Origin: Roseovarius sp. UBA6217
GTDB lineage: Bacteria; Pseudomonadota; Alphaproteobacteria; Rhodobacterales; Rhodobacteraceae
Direction of reading: 5' to 3'
Length of the DNA: 25,326 bases
Assembly (NCBI GenBank): GCA_002421985.1
Contig: DISF01000010.1
Location: 1 to 25,326 of the forward strand
Shown here in pieces: positions 13,837-22,200 of this stretch. Numbering within the stretch: position 1 is the stretch's first letter; every line of letters starts with the position of its first letter. The notes below the pieces were generated by a model. The model saw only the letters and a program-made list of their open reading frames with translations. It was not told the origin of the DNA and did no database searches. The position numbers and the translations under genes are program-made.

Positions 13837-15360
13837 TCATTCGCGCCACGCCGCCGGGTTGATGAGCGCGATCAGCGCCAGCGTCTCGACCCGGCCCAGC
13901 ACCATCGCCCCCGAGAAGACCAGCTTGCCGAAACTGCCAAGCTCGATCAGCCGGATCGGCACATCGCTCGCGCTCGAAATCAGCGGCCCGGTGGTTGACA
14001 GGCCCGCCAGCGCGACGATCAGCGCCCCCTCGAAATCAAGCCCCGCCAGCGCCAGAAGCGCCGTGATCGCGGTCAGCGTGAGCGCGAAAAGCATGAAGAA
14101 TATCCACGCGATATAGGCCCCCTGCCGCCGGATGCGCCGCCCGACGCCAGAGGCGCGCCCCACCGACGAGGGATGCACCAGCCGCTCGAACTCGCGACGC
14201 GCGTGCAGATAGAGCGCATAGACCCGCAAGAGCCGCACGCCGCCTGCCGTGGTCGCCACGCCGCCGCCGATCATCGCCAGCCCCATCAGGATAAGACCCG
14301 GCGCGCCCAGCCCCGACCATGCCTGCGCCTGTTGCCAGTCGGCGCTTTCAAACCCGGTGGTCGTGAGAAAGGACAGCACCGTGAACACCGCCCCCCAGAG
14401 CGCGCGCAGCGCCTCTGCCGGGCGCGCCGCCTCCGCAACCTCGATCGAGCCGATCCAGTGCCGCGCGAAGAGCACCAGAGGCACCGTCAGCACCAGAGCG
14501 AGGCCCAGCCGGAACTCGGGATCGTTGAAGAGGCCGGACCGCGCCGTCGTCACCGTATCGGACGAGAAGGTAAGCCGCGACAGCGCAAAGAGCAGGAAGC
14601 CGAACACCACGATCTCGCCGCCCAGCCCCGAAGCCCCGTTATGCAGCCCGCCCACCGAGGAAATCCCGCTCGTGGCCAGCGTTGACATGGCATGGATGAG
14701 CGCCACAAAAGCGCGCTCGCCCCCGGCCATGAGCGCGATCCACAGAACCAGCGTCAGCCCCAGATAGATCGGTGTCAGCGTGCGCGCCGCCAGCGCCACG
14801 CGCCGTGTCGGGCGGGCGCGCTGAAACCGGCCCAGCACGGCATCGTCCTGCCCCGGCTCGGCGCGCACCGTCACCTCGAACCCGCCAAGGCTCATCGGCG
14901 CAAGCACCGCCGAGGCCGATATCCAGATCAGCAGCCCGCCGCCCCAGCCGACCAGCCCGCGCCACAGGTGCAGGCTGTCCACGATCCGCCCCGAGGCCCC
15001 GAACATCGTGGCCCCGGTGGTGGTCAGGCTCGATACCATTTCGACATAGGCGTTGAGATAGGTGGTGTTGCCCACCCCCTCGTAGAAGGGCAGCGCGAGA
15101 TAGAGCGGCAACAGCAGATAGGCCAGCAACAACGACCCGAGATGCTGCGCATCGGTGGGCTCTCGCCCTGCGACACGGTCCGAAATCGCCAGCCCCACCG
15201 AGACCACCGCCGCAAGGCCCAGAAGCCCCGCGTAGAAAAACGCCCGCGCCACGCTCGTATCATCGCGCATCAGCGCATCAAGCGCCGGCAGAAACATCAT
15301 CAGCGCGGCAATCCCCGCAAGGATCAGGATGAGCGGAAATCTGAGAAGCCGCGCGGTCAT
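13837..15360 (-). CDS. trkH: Potassium uptake protein TrkH
   Basis: The membrane subunit of the Trk K+ uptake system; TrkA binds its cytoplasmic face and gates it. The 507-residue protein has four repeated M1-P-M2 units, each with a recognisable filter loop: SSLTTTGATMF (Gly116), MSTLATSGISS (Gly232), SFLTTTGFES (Gly336) and AGLSTTGPL (Gly458). The ATG at 15360 is chosen because the longer frame overlaps trkA with an unrelated Arg/Trp-rich leader, and because trkA ends only 4 bases upstream. The distance to hfq (113 bases with hairpins) suggests a partial transcriptional break. Confidence 0.95.
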   Translation of the reverse strand: MTARLLRFPLILILAGIAALMMFLPALDALMRDDTSVARAFFYAGLLGLAAVVSVGLAISDRVAGREPTDAQHLGSLLLAYLLLPLYLALPFYEGVGNTTYLNAYVEMVSSLTTTGATMFGASGRIVDSLHLWRGLVGWGGGLLIWISASAVLAPMSLGGFEVTVRAEPGQDDAVLGRFQRARPTRRVALAARTLTPIYLGLTLVLWIALMAGGERAFVALIHAMSTLATSGISSVGGLHNGASGLGGEIVVFGFLLFALSRLTFSSDTVTTARSGLFNDPEFRLGLALVLTVPLVLFARHWIGSIEVAEAARPAEALRALWGAVFTVLSFLTTTGFESADWQQAQAWSGLGAPGLILMGLAMIGGGVATTAGGVRLLRVYALYLHARREFERLVHPSSVGRASGVGRRIRRQGAYIAWIFFMLFALTLTAITALLALAGLDFEGALIVALAGLSTTGPLISSASDVPIRLIELGSFGKLVFSGAMVLGRVETLALIALINPAAWRE

Positions 15361-15364
15361 GGCG

Positions 15365-16744
15365 TCAGAAATAATCCACCGACACCTGCAACAGCCGCTC
15401 CACCGCCGCCACATCCGCCGCCAGTGCAAAGATCACCACCACATCGCCCGCCTCGATCCGCAGGGCCCCGCTGGGCTTGACAATGCCCTCGGGCTTGCGC
15501 ACGCCGCCCACCAGCACCCCCTCGGGAAAGCCCACATCGCGCAGCGCCACCCCGGCAATCGACGAGGTCGACATCACCTCCGCCTCCAGCACCTCGCCCT
15601 CGGCATCGCCCACCGAATAGACGCCGCGCACCTTGCCATGCCGGATATGGCGCAGGATAGAGCTTACTGTGGTGGCGCGCGGGTTGATATAGGCGTCGAT
15701 CCCCAGCGGCTCCATCAGCGGCACCAGCGTGGGGTCGTTGATGAGCGCGATGGCAAAGGGGCAGCCCTCGGCCTTGGCGCGCACGGCGGCGAGTATGTTG
15801 GTCTTGTCGTCATCGGTCACGGCAAGGGCGGCATCGGCGCGCGCGATCCCCGCCTCGGCAAGAATCGCCGCCCCCAGCCCGTCGCCATGCAGCACGATGG
15901 TGCGCTCAAGCGCGTCGGCCGCGCGCTCGGCGCGGGCGCGGTCCCTCTCGATCACCTTGGCGCGGATGCGCCCGCCCGCGCGCGTCTCCAGCGATTGCGC
16001 CACCGACAGGCCGATATTGCCGCCGCCGATGATGACCACGCGCTCCTGCCGGGTCTGCGCCTTGCCAAACACCTCGAGCGTGCGCGGCACGTCCTCCACG
16101 GGGGCAAAGAGATAGCAATCATCGCCCTCGAAAAGCTGGTCGCCGGGGTCCGGCGCAAACAGCCGCCCCTCGCGCCGCACCGCCAGCACCACCGCCCGCA
16201 GCGTCGAGAAAAGATCGCTCAACTGCCGCAGCGGGGTGTTGAGCACCGGGCAGTCATCGTCAAGCCGCAACCCCAGAAGCTGCGCCTCGCCGCCCATGAA
16301 CATCTCGGTATCGAACGCGGCAGGCGTCGCCAGCCGCCGCAGCGCCGCCTGCGCCACCTCGCGCTCGGGGCTTATCATCACGTCGATGGGCATGTGATCG
16401 CGGCGGTAAAGATCGGTATAGGCGGGATCGAGATAGGTCTGCGCGCGCAGCCGCGCGATCTTGCGACGGATACCAAAGACCGAATGCGCCACCTGACAGG
16501 TGACCATGTTGACCTCGTCGGAATAGGTCGCGGCGATGATCATCTCGGCATCACCTGCCCCCGCCCGGCCGAGCACATCGGGATGCGAGGCAAATCCCGT
16601 CACGCCCTGCACATCAAGCGTGTCGGTGGCGCGGCGCACCAGTTCGGGATTGTTGTCGACGACCGTTACGTCGTTGTTCTCGCCCGACAGGTGGCGCGCG
16701 ATCTGCCAACCCACCTGACCGGCTCCGCAGATGATGACCTTCAT
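15365..16744 (-). CDS. trkA: Trk system potassium uptake regulator TrkA
   Basis: The NAD(H)/nucleotide-binding peripheral subunit that gates TrkH/TrkG. The 459-residue protein is a tandem RCK pair: the first Rossmann motif GAGQVGWQIA (7-16) with acidic DNN at 30-32, and the second GGGNIG (240-245), each followed by a TrkA-C subdomain (about 140-220 and 375-459). It lies 4 bases upstream of trkH. No strong SD is visible before the ATG at 16744. In many alphaproteobacteria trkA directly follows ntrX; here two plus-strand genes and 1.7 kb separate them. Confidence 0.96.
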   Translation of the reverse strand: MKVIICGAGQVGWQIARHLSGENNDVTVVDNNPELVRRATDTLDVQGVTGFASHPDVLGRAGAGDAEMIIAATYSDEVNMVTCQVAHSVFGIRRKIARLRAQTYLDPAYTDLYRRDHMPIDVMISPEREVAQAALRRLATPAAFDTEMFMGGEAQLLGLRLDDDCPVLNTPLRQLSDLFSTLRAVVLAVRREGRLFAPDPGDQLFEGDDCYLFAPVEDVPRTLEVFGKAQTRQERVVIIGGGNIGLSVAQSLETRAGGRIRAKVIERDRARAERAADALERTIVLHGDGLGAAILAEAGIARADAALAVTDDDKTNILAAVRAKAEGCPFAIALINDPTLVPLMEPLGIDAYINPRATTVSSILRHIRHGKVRGVYSVGDAEGEVLEAEVMSTSSIAGVALRDVGFPEGVLVGGVRKPEGIVKPSGALRIEAGDVVVIFALAADVAAVERLLQVSVDYF

Positions 16745-17066
16745 GCCGCTTGTCCCGACCTGATTGAGGCCGTCTGCATGACAGAACCCCGCAAACCGGT
16801 CAATCGAATTGTCCCCGCGCCCCCCTATCCTTTGGCGCAGGTGGCAAACGTGCCGAATTTGACGCAGTTTGTCATCGTGTGATACCCTTCAGAGGGGATG
16901 TGCGCGCCCTTTGGCCGGCGCGGCGTGTGGATCATGGCCGCCATGCAATCGCAGGGCTTGTATTGGTCAGAATAAAGGCCATTTGCACTGTGTTTTACCT
17001 GTGTTCACCGATTGCCCCGATCCCCTGTGCCAGGGTCCCGTTCTGTTGGAAAGGAGCGAAAATAGA
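16745..17066. other. Divergent intergenic region between trkA and the LysR-type gene
   Basis: These 322 bases hold the promoters of trkA (-) and the LysR-type gene (+). Visible elements are a candidate plus-strand promoter with an embedded dyad (16859-16886) and the AAGGAG ribosome-binding site at 17051-17056. An open frame continues upstream of the LysR-type start to 16869, but its residues are Cys/Arg/Pro-rich and unlike a protein. Confidence 0.5.
16859..16886 (+). promoter_or_regulatory. Candidate promoter and TGAC-N7-GTCA dyad upstream of the LysR-type gene
   Basis: TTGACG (5/6 match) is followed after 16 bases by GATACC (weak). The inverted repeat TGAC-GCAGTTT-GTCA (16860-16874) covers the -35 and spacer and could be an autoregulatory LysR-type site. 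If used, the leader would be about 175 bases. An alternative nearer promoter is not obvious. Confidence 0.28.
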
Positions 17067-17978
17067 GTGCCCCTGTCGCGTCAAACCATCTCCTACGCCC
17101 GGCTTTTTGACGATCTGCACGTGCTTCTGGCCGTGCATCGCTGCGGGTCTATGACCCGCGCCGCCGAGGAGCTTGACACCACGACCTCGACCGTATCGCG
17201 CCAGATGGCGCGCCTGCGCGCCGAGCTGGGGATCGCGCCTTTCGTGAAATCCGATGGCGAATGGATTGTCAACCCGCGCCTCGCGGCCTTGATCGAGACG
17301 TTCGAACATGCCGATGGCATGATCTTTTCCGAGTTGACCCGCGTGATCGAAAGCGCCCCCGACGAGGCCCGCGACATCCGCATCGGCGCGCTGCCGGCGA
17401 TCATTTCGCATTTGCTCGTGCCCGCCCTGGGCACATTGTGGGAAACGCACGCGCATCTGCGCCCGATCTTTGAAACCCGGGTCTACGAGGCCGGTCTTGG
17501 CATGTCGGATGTGGCGCTCGTGTTCACCCCGCCCGAAAGGGGGCGGCTCAAGACCCGGCGTTGCGGGGTATTTCCCTTCGCGCTCTATGCGCCGCGCGGT
17601 TGGCGGAAAGGGGACGGCTGGGCCAGCCTCACCGACCGCTACGCCGCCCAATATGCCGCGGCCCGGCGTGCCTTCTTCGGGCGCGAGGCCGCGCTCAAGG
17701 CCGACAGTTTCTCCCAGATCATCCCGGCAATGCAAAGCCTCGGGCTGGCCTGCGTGCTGCCCACGGTGATGGCCGGGGATGCGCCCGATCTGGTGCATGT
17801 TCCGGGCAGCGGGCTGGATGTGACGCTCGATCTTCACCTCATCTATCACGAGAGCCGGAGCGACGACGAAGATCTCCGCGCCGTCGTGAGCTGGATCTTG
17901 CGCCATATGTCCGCTCTGCCCAACCCGGCAGAGGAGTTGCACGATATGCAAAGCCACGTTCGCACAATTAGAGGTTGA
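17067..17978 (+). CDS. LysR-family transcriptional regulator
   Basis: The 303-residue product starts at GTG 17067, chosen because AAGGAG lies 10 bases upstream and the LysR domain begins about 10 residues in. The winged HTH (about residues 9-68) reads DDLHVLLAVHRCGSMTRAAEEL followed by TTSTVSRQMARLRAELG, a clear LTTR helix-turn-helix. The remaining part (about 95-290) fits a periplasmic-binding-protein-like effector domain but is divergent; the usual LFxR-GLxLTxAG stretch is replaced by FVKSDGEWIVNPRLA. The effector and targets are unknown. The downstream DoxX-like gene is on the same strand 57 bases away and may be a target or cotranscribed. Confidence 0.85.
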   Translation: MPLSRQTISYARLFDDLHVLLAVHRCGSMTRAAEELDTTTSTVSRQMARLRAELGIAPFVKSDGEWIVNPRLAALIETFEHADGMIFSELTRVIESAPDEARDIRIGALPAIISHLLVPALGTLWETHAHLRPIFETRVYEAGLGMSDVALVFTPPERGRLKTRRCGVFPFALYAPRGWRKGDGWASLTDRYAAQYAAARRAFFGREAALKADSFSQIIPAMQSLGLACVLPTVMAGDAPDLVHVPGSGLDVTLDLHLIYHESRSDDEDLRAVVSWILRHMSALPNPAEELHDMQSHVRTIRG

Positions 17979-18035
17979 ATTGCGGCGGGCATGGCGTCAC
18001 CCTGACTGCAAACAGAACAAAAAGACGGGGCCGTG

Positions 18036-18419
18036 ATGCACCAGGCACTTATCCAGACTGCGGGCCTCCTGAGCAGGCTGTGGCTTGCGGTTTTCTTCAT
18101 GGCCCATGTGATCGAACATCTGTCAAACGGGGCGATCGGGGCATTCGGCTTCGGCATCAGAACCCACACCCCCTTGCTCGACACGATCGCGCTCGGCTTT
18201 TTCGCGATGACAAGCCTGTGGCTGCTGCTGGGCATCTACAGCCGCGTGATCGCGATCACGGGCATGGTGGTGCTCGGTGCCGCGATCGTGCTTTTCGGCA
18301 ACCCGGTGCCGCATGTCGAGCTTGTCGCCGCGATGCTGGCCACGGTGATCCTTGCGTTTACCGGTGGCGGGCCTCTGCGGTTGCACGCCGGCGGCTGGCA
18401 CGTGCGCGACAACCTCTGA
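18036..18419 (+). CDS. Small four-helix membrane protein, DoxX-like
   Basis: The 127-residue product has four predicted membrane segments (about 8-27, 46-66, 68-88 and 92-110) with HVIEHL in the first helix region, the layout of DoxX-type proteins. The function is not known; some DoxX relatives are linked to quinone or thiosulfate oxidation, but nothing here supports a specific role. ATG 18036 is preferred, with ACGGGG upstream; an immediately preceding in-frame GTG at 18033 is the alternative. It ends 3 bases from the end of ntrX, which is convergent. DoxX membership is tentative. Confidence 0.68.
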   Translation: MHQALIQTAGLLSRLWLAVFFMAHVIEHLSNGAIGAFGFGIRTHTPLLDTIALGFFAMTSLWLLLGIYSRVIAITGMVVLGAAIVLFGNPVPHVELVAAMLATVILAFTGGGPLRLHAGGWHVRDNL

Positions 18420-18422
18420 CCT

Positions 18423-19817
18423 TCATTCTGCGGCGGCGGAATCGTCGCGCTCGCCGCGCGCGGGGGGCACAATCCCCAGCGATTTGAGCTTGCGATGCAG
18501 CGCGCTGCGCTCCATGCCCACGAATTCCGCCGTGCGGCTGATATTGCTGCCAAAGCGGTTGATCTGCGTCATCAGGTATTCGCGCTCGAACGCCTCGCGC
18601 GCCTCGCGTAGCGGCATCGTGGCCACGCTGCCCGACAAGATCACGCGCGCCGCCTCGGACAGGGCTGCCGCCTCGCCGGGCAGTTCGGAGGCCGCGATCG
18701 CATCGCCGCCATCGCCAAGGATCAAGGCCCGCTCGATCACGTTGCGCAACTGCCGCACATTGCCGGGCCAGCCCATCGTCTGCAACTGCGCCGCCGCCTC
18801 CTCGCTCAGCGCGCGCCGGGGCAATCCTTGGGTTTCGTGCAATAGCTCGATGAAATGCTCGGCAAGCTGCGGGATGTCCTCGCGCCGCTCCTCCAGCCCC
18901 GGCACCCGGATCGGCACCACGTTGAGCCGGTGATAAAGCTCGCGCCGAAAGCGGCCTTCGGCGATTTCCGCCTCAAGATCTCGGCTGGTGGACGAAATCA
19001 CCCGCAGATCGACCTTGACCTTGTTGGCCCCGCCCACGCGCGTGAATGTCTGATCCACCAGCACGCGCAGGATCTTGGATTGCGTGCCCGCGGGCAGATC
19101 GGCCACCTCGTCGAGATAGAGCACCCCGCCATTGGCCTGCTCCAACAGCCCCGCCTTGACCCCGGTTTCCGCCGCCTCGCAGCCGAACAGCACCTCCTCC
19201 ATGCGCTCGGCGGCGACGGCGGCGCAGTTGACGGTGACAAAGGGGGCCTCGGCGCGGGCCGAATTGGCGTGGATATAGCGCGCGGCCAGTTCCTTGCCCG
19301 ATCCCGACGGGCCGGTCAGCATCACCCGCCCGTTGGAGCGCGTGACCTTGTCAAGCTGGCTCATAAGGGCGCGGAACCCAGGTGAGCTGCCCAGCATCTG
19401 CGAGGGCGCGATCTCGCGCCGCCGCAGCGCCTGATTCTCGCGGCGCAGGCGGCTTGCCTCCATGCCGCGCCGGATCACCACCAATAGCTGGTCGATGTTG
19501 AACGGCTTCTCGATGAAGTCATAGGCACCCTGCTTGATCGCCGCCACGGCGATCTCGATATTACCATGACCCGAGATGATGATGACCGGGATATCGGGAT
19601 GGTCGCGCTTGACGGTCTTGAGAATGTCGATGCCATCCATCCGGCTGTCCTTGAGCCAGATATCGAGGATCAGGAGGCCCGGCGGCTCGGACCCGATCGC
19701 CGCCATCGCCTCGTCGGAATTGGCGGCGATCCGCGTGGCATAGCCCTCGTCATCGAGAATATCCGAGATCAACTCGCGAATGTCGCGTTCATCATCGACG
19801 ATCAGAATATCGCTCAT
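18423..19817 (-). CDS. ntrX: Nitrogen-assimilation response regulator NtrX
   Basis: Response regulator partner of NtrY; in alphaproteobacteria it controls nitrogen metabolism, respiration and envelope/cell-cycle genes. The 464-residue protein has a receiver domain (phospho-Asp52, Lys104), an AAA+ domain with Walker A GPSGSGKE (169-176) and Walker B VLYLDE (232-237), and a C-terminal Fis-type HTH (about 430-455, NISRTAEFVGMERSALHRKLKSL). The loop that in NtrC-type activators reads GAFTGA is replaced here by CEAAETGVKAG (213-223), so contact with sigma54 is not expected; this loss is typical of NtrX. The ATG at 19817 has GAGGGTGG upstream and the gene follows ntrY after 18 bases. Confidence 0.96.
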   Translation of the reverse strand: MSDILIVDDERDIRELISDILDDEGYATRIAANSDEAMAAIGSEPPGLLILDIWLKDSRMDGIDILKTVKRDHPDIPVIIISGHGNIEIAVAAIKQGAYDFIEKPFNIDQLLVVIRRGMEASRLRRENQALRRREIAPSQMLGSSPGFRALMSQLDKVTRSNGRVMLTGPSGSGKELAARYIHANSARAEAPFVTVNCAAVAAERMEEVLFGCEAAETGVKAGLLEQANGGVLYLDEVADLPAGTQSKILRVLVDQTFTRVGGANKVKVDLRVISSTSRDLEAEIAEGRFRRELYHRLNVVPIRVPGLEERREDIPQLAEHFIELLHETQGLPRRALSEEAAAQLQTMGWPGNVRQLRNVIERALILGDGGDAIAASELPGEAAALSEAARVILSGSVATMPLREAREAFEREYLMTQINRFGSNISRTAEFVGMERSALHRKLKSLGIVPPARGERDDSAAAE

Positions 19818-19835
19818 ACCACCCTCACCTCATCC

Positions 19836-22100
19836 TTACTCGGCCGCAGGGGCCTCTGTATGTGCCGCACCGCTCTCGCACAACGGCAGGCGCACCACCG
19901 CGCGCGCCCCGGCGGGGGCTCCTTGCGCAAACGGGTCCGCATCCTCGAGCACAAGCGTGCCGCCATGCTCCTCGATGATCTTCTTGACGATCGGCAGGCC
20001 AAGGCCGGTGCCCTTGGCGCGCGTCGTCACATAGGGCTCGAAAAGCCGTGCGCGATCCTCCGGCAGGCCGATGCCGTTGTCGGAAATCACGATCACCGCC
20101 GCGCCCTCTTCCACCCGGCTCTCGATACGGATGGTGGGCACATGCCCCTGTGGCACGCCCGCCTCATAGAGGCTCTCGATCGCCTCGCCCGCATTCTTGA
20201 TAAGATTGGTCAGCGCCTGCCCGATCATCGCGGCGTCGATCTCGGCCATCAGATCCGCCTCGCACAGATGCAGATCGAAGCGGGTATCGGGCTGGCCCGC
20301 CTCTTGCAACATCACCGCCTCGCGCAACACCGATGCAAGGCTCGCGACCCGCGTCTTGGGCTGCGGCATCCGCGCGAATTTCGAGAATTCATCGACGATA
20401 TGGCGCAAGTCGTTGGTCTGGCGCACCACCACGTCGGTCAATTCGCCCAGCTTTTGCGCCTCCTGCTCGGGCAATTGCCGCGAGAACTTGCGCTTGATGC
20501 GCTCGGCGCTGAGCGAAATCGGCGTCAGCGGGTTCTTGATCTCATGGGCGATGCGGCGCGCCACGTCGCCCCAGGCGGCCATGCGCTGCGCGCTCACAAG
20601 CTCGGTCACGTCGTCAAAGGCCACCACGTAACCCTCACGCCGCCCGCCCTCGCCCGCGCGGGTGGACATGCGCACCAGCAGGTTTTCGTGCCGCCGCCCG
20701 CGCGTCACCGCGATCTCCCCCTGCACGAACCCGGCGGGCGCCTGCATCAGCCGCGCGAACAGAGCCGCAAATTCCGGCACAGCCACCGCCAGCTCAAGCG
20801 ATTGCTGATCCTCGCGCCAATCGAGCAACCGCTCGGCGGCGCGGTTGACAAAGGTCACCCGCCCCAGCGCATCGAGCCCGACCACCCCCGACGAAACCGA
20901 ACCCAGCACCGAATCAAACAGCCTGCGCCGCCGCTCGATCTGGCGCGTATTGGCCAAAAGCCGGTCGCGCTGGCCCTTCAACTGCCGCGTCATCTGGTTG
21001 AAATAGCGGCCCAGTTCGGCGATCTCGTCATCGTCGTCCTCCTCGCGCACCTGCGTCTCCAGATCGCCCTCGCCCACGCGCTGCGCCGCGCTTGTCAGCC
21101 GCCCCACGGGCCGCGCGAGACGCTCGGCGAACCACATCCCCAGCCACACCGCCGCCAGGATGAGGATAAGCGCAAAGCCGAAATAGACCAGCCCGAACTC
21201 GAACAACACGCGGCCCCGCTCGCTCTCGCGCTGCTTGTAAAAGACCGCCGTTTCCTGTGTCTCGTCCAGCAGGTTGAGAATGTCGCCATCGACCGTGCGG
21301 CTGACATAAAGCAGCCGGTCCGCAAAGGCATCAAGCGGGACCAGCGCGCGAAACTCGTCATTGTCCCAGTCGCGGATCACCAATTCGCCCGCCGCGCGTG
21401 CCTCGGCGATCTCGGCCGCCGACGGGCGCTCGTAATCAAAGAGGTAGGAGCGCTCGCCACGGGCGCGGATCTCGCCGGTGCCGTCGATCACGAACGCCTC
21501 CTTGAGGCCGCGCTGAATCTCGCGCTGCCCCGACGAGAGCACCTGCCGGATATCGCCGTCATCCATGAAAACAGAGGCGCGGCGCGTGCCGTCGATCACC
21601 CGCGCCAACACCTTTGCATCGGCCAGCAGGTCGCGCCGGTGCTCTTCCTCATAGGCCTGGGCTGCGGCAACAGAGCTGTCGACCACGCGGCCCACCCGCT
21701 CTGAGAACCACGCCTCCAGCCCCATGTTGATCGACAGCATCGCGAACACCGCCACCGCCACCGTGGGCAAGAGCGCCATCACCGCGAACACGCCCGTGAG
21801 CCGCAGGTGCAAGCGCGATCCCGCCGACCGCGAACGCCGCGCGGCAATCATCCGCGCCACCCGTTGCAGCACAAGGCCCGCCACGATCAGCACATAGATC
21901 ATGTCCGACAGCAGCACCAGCCGAAGCGCCTCTGATCCGGCCCCCCGGTCAAGCGGCCCCATCACCATGAAGGTGAGCACCGCAAGCGCGGGGCCGGCCA
22001 GCACAAGGCCCAGAGCGCCCCAATTGCGCAACTGCCGGACACGACCGGGCCGAAGCCAGCCGCGCCGGCCTGCACGCAATGCGCGTGTCACCCCGGCCAC
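19836..22100 (-). CDS. ntrY: Nitrogen-regulation sensor histidine kinase NtrY
   Basis: Membrane sensor kinase for NtrX. The 754-residue protein has membrane segments at about 28-48, 62-82, 104-124 and 301-322 with a periplasmic domain of about 175 residues between the last two. These are followed by HAMP (about 323-376), PAS (about 390-500), a HisKA domain with AHEIKNPLTP (His519) and an HATPase domain with an N-box (NLIKNAGEAI) and G-boxes (DNGIGLPED, GTGLGLPIVKKI). The start is GTG at 22100 with GGGGGGAT just upstream; no better ATG precedes the first hydrophobic stretch. It begins 100 bases after ntrC, in a gap with a hairpin, so ntrYX may have its own promoter. Confidence 0.95.
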   Translation of the reverse strand: MAGVTRALRAGRRGWLRPGRVRQLRNWGALGLVLAGPALAVLTFMVMGPLDRGAGSEALRLVLLSDMIYVLIVAGLVLQRVARMIAARRSRSAGSRLHLRLTGVFAVMALLPTVAVAVFAMLSINMGLEAWFSERVGRVVDSSVAAAQAYEEEHRRDLLADAKVLARVIDGTRRASVFMDDGDIRQVLSSGQREIQRGLKEAFVIDGTGEIRARGERSYLFDYERPSAAEIAEARAAGELVIRDWDNDEFRALVPLDAFADRLLYVSRTVDGDILNLLDETQETAVFYKQRESERGRVLFEFGLVYFGFALILILAAVWLGMWFAERLARPVGRLTSAAQRVGEGDLETQVREEDDDDEIAELGRYFNQMTRQLKGQRDRLLANTRQIERRRRLFDSVLGSVSSGVVGLDALGRVTFVNRAAERLLDWREDQQSLELAVAVPEFAALFARLMQAPAGFVQGEIAVTRGRRHENLLVRMSTRAGEGGRREGYVVAFDDVTELVSAQRMAAWGDVARRIAHEIKNPLTPISLSAERIKRKFSRQLPEQEAQKLGELTDVVVRQTNDLRHIVDEFSKFARMPQPKTRVASLASVLREAVMLQEAGQPDTRFDLHLCEADLMAEIDAAMIGQALTNLIKNAGEAIESLYEAGVPQGHVPTIRIESRVEEGAAVIVISDNGIGLPEDRARLFEPYVTTRAKGTGLGLPIVKKIIEEHGGTLVLEDADPFAQGAPAGARAVVRLPLCESGAAHTEAPAAE

Positions 22101-22132
22101 GAAATCCCCCCATCATGCGGCGGGCGCAACCG

Positions 22133-22163
22133 GGCGATACCACAATATCTTGGGGTCATCGCC
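22133..22163. promoter_or_regulatory. Inverted repeat in the ntrC-ntrY gap
   Basis: GGCGAT and ATCGCC are perfect 6-bp arms 19 bases apart, with ACC/GGT able to extend the stem past one bulged base. The dyad lies 33-63 bases upstream of the ntrY GTG and is either an operator or a leader hairpin of ntrYX. A second short dyad, ACAGG-N7-CCTGT (22184-22200), sits immediately beyond the ntrC stop. Confidence 0.35.
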
Positions 22164-22200
22164 GGATATGCGCCCTGATTGTCACAGGTCTGTTGCCTGT

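Noticed and set aside
16869..17066. N-terminal extension of the LysR-type protein to 16869
   Set aside because: The extension is Cys/Pro/Arg-rich without similarity to the family; the LysR HTH begins about 10 residues after the GTG at 17067, which has AAGGAG upstream.
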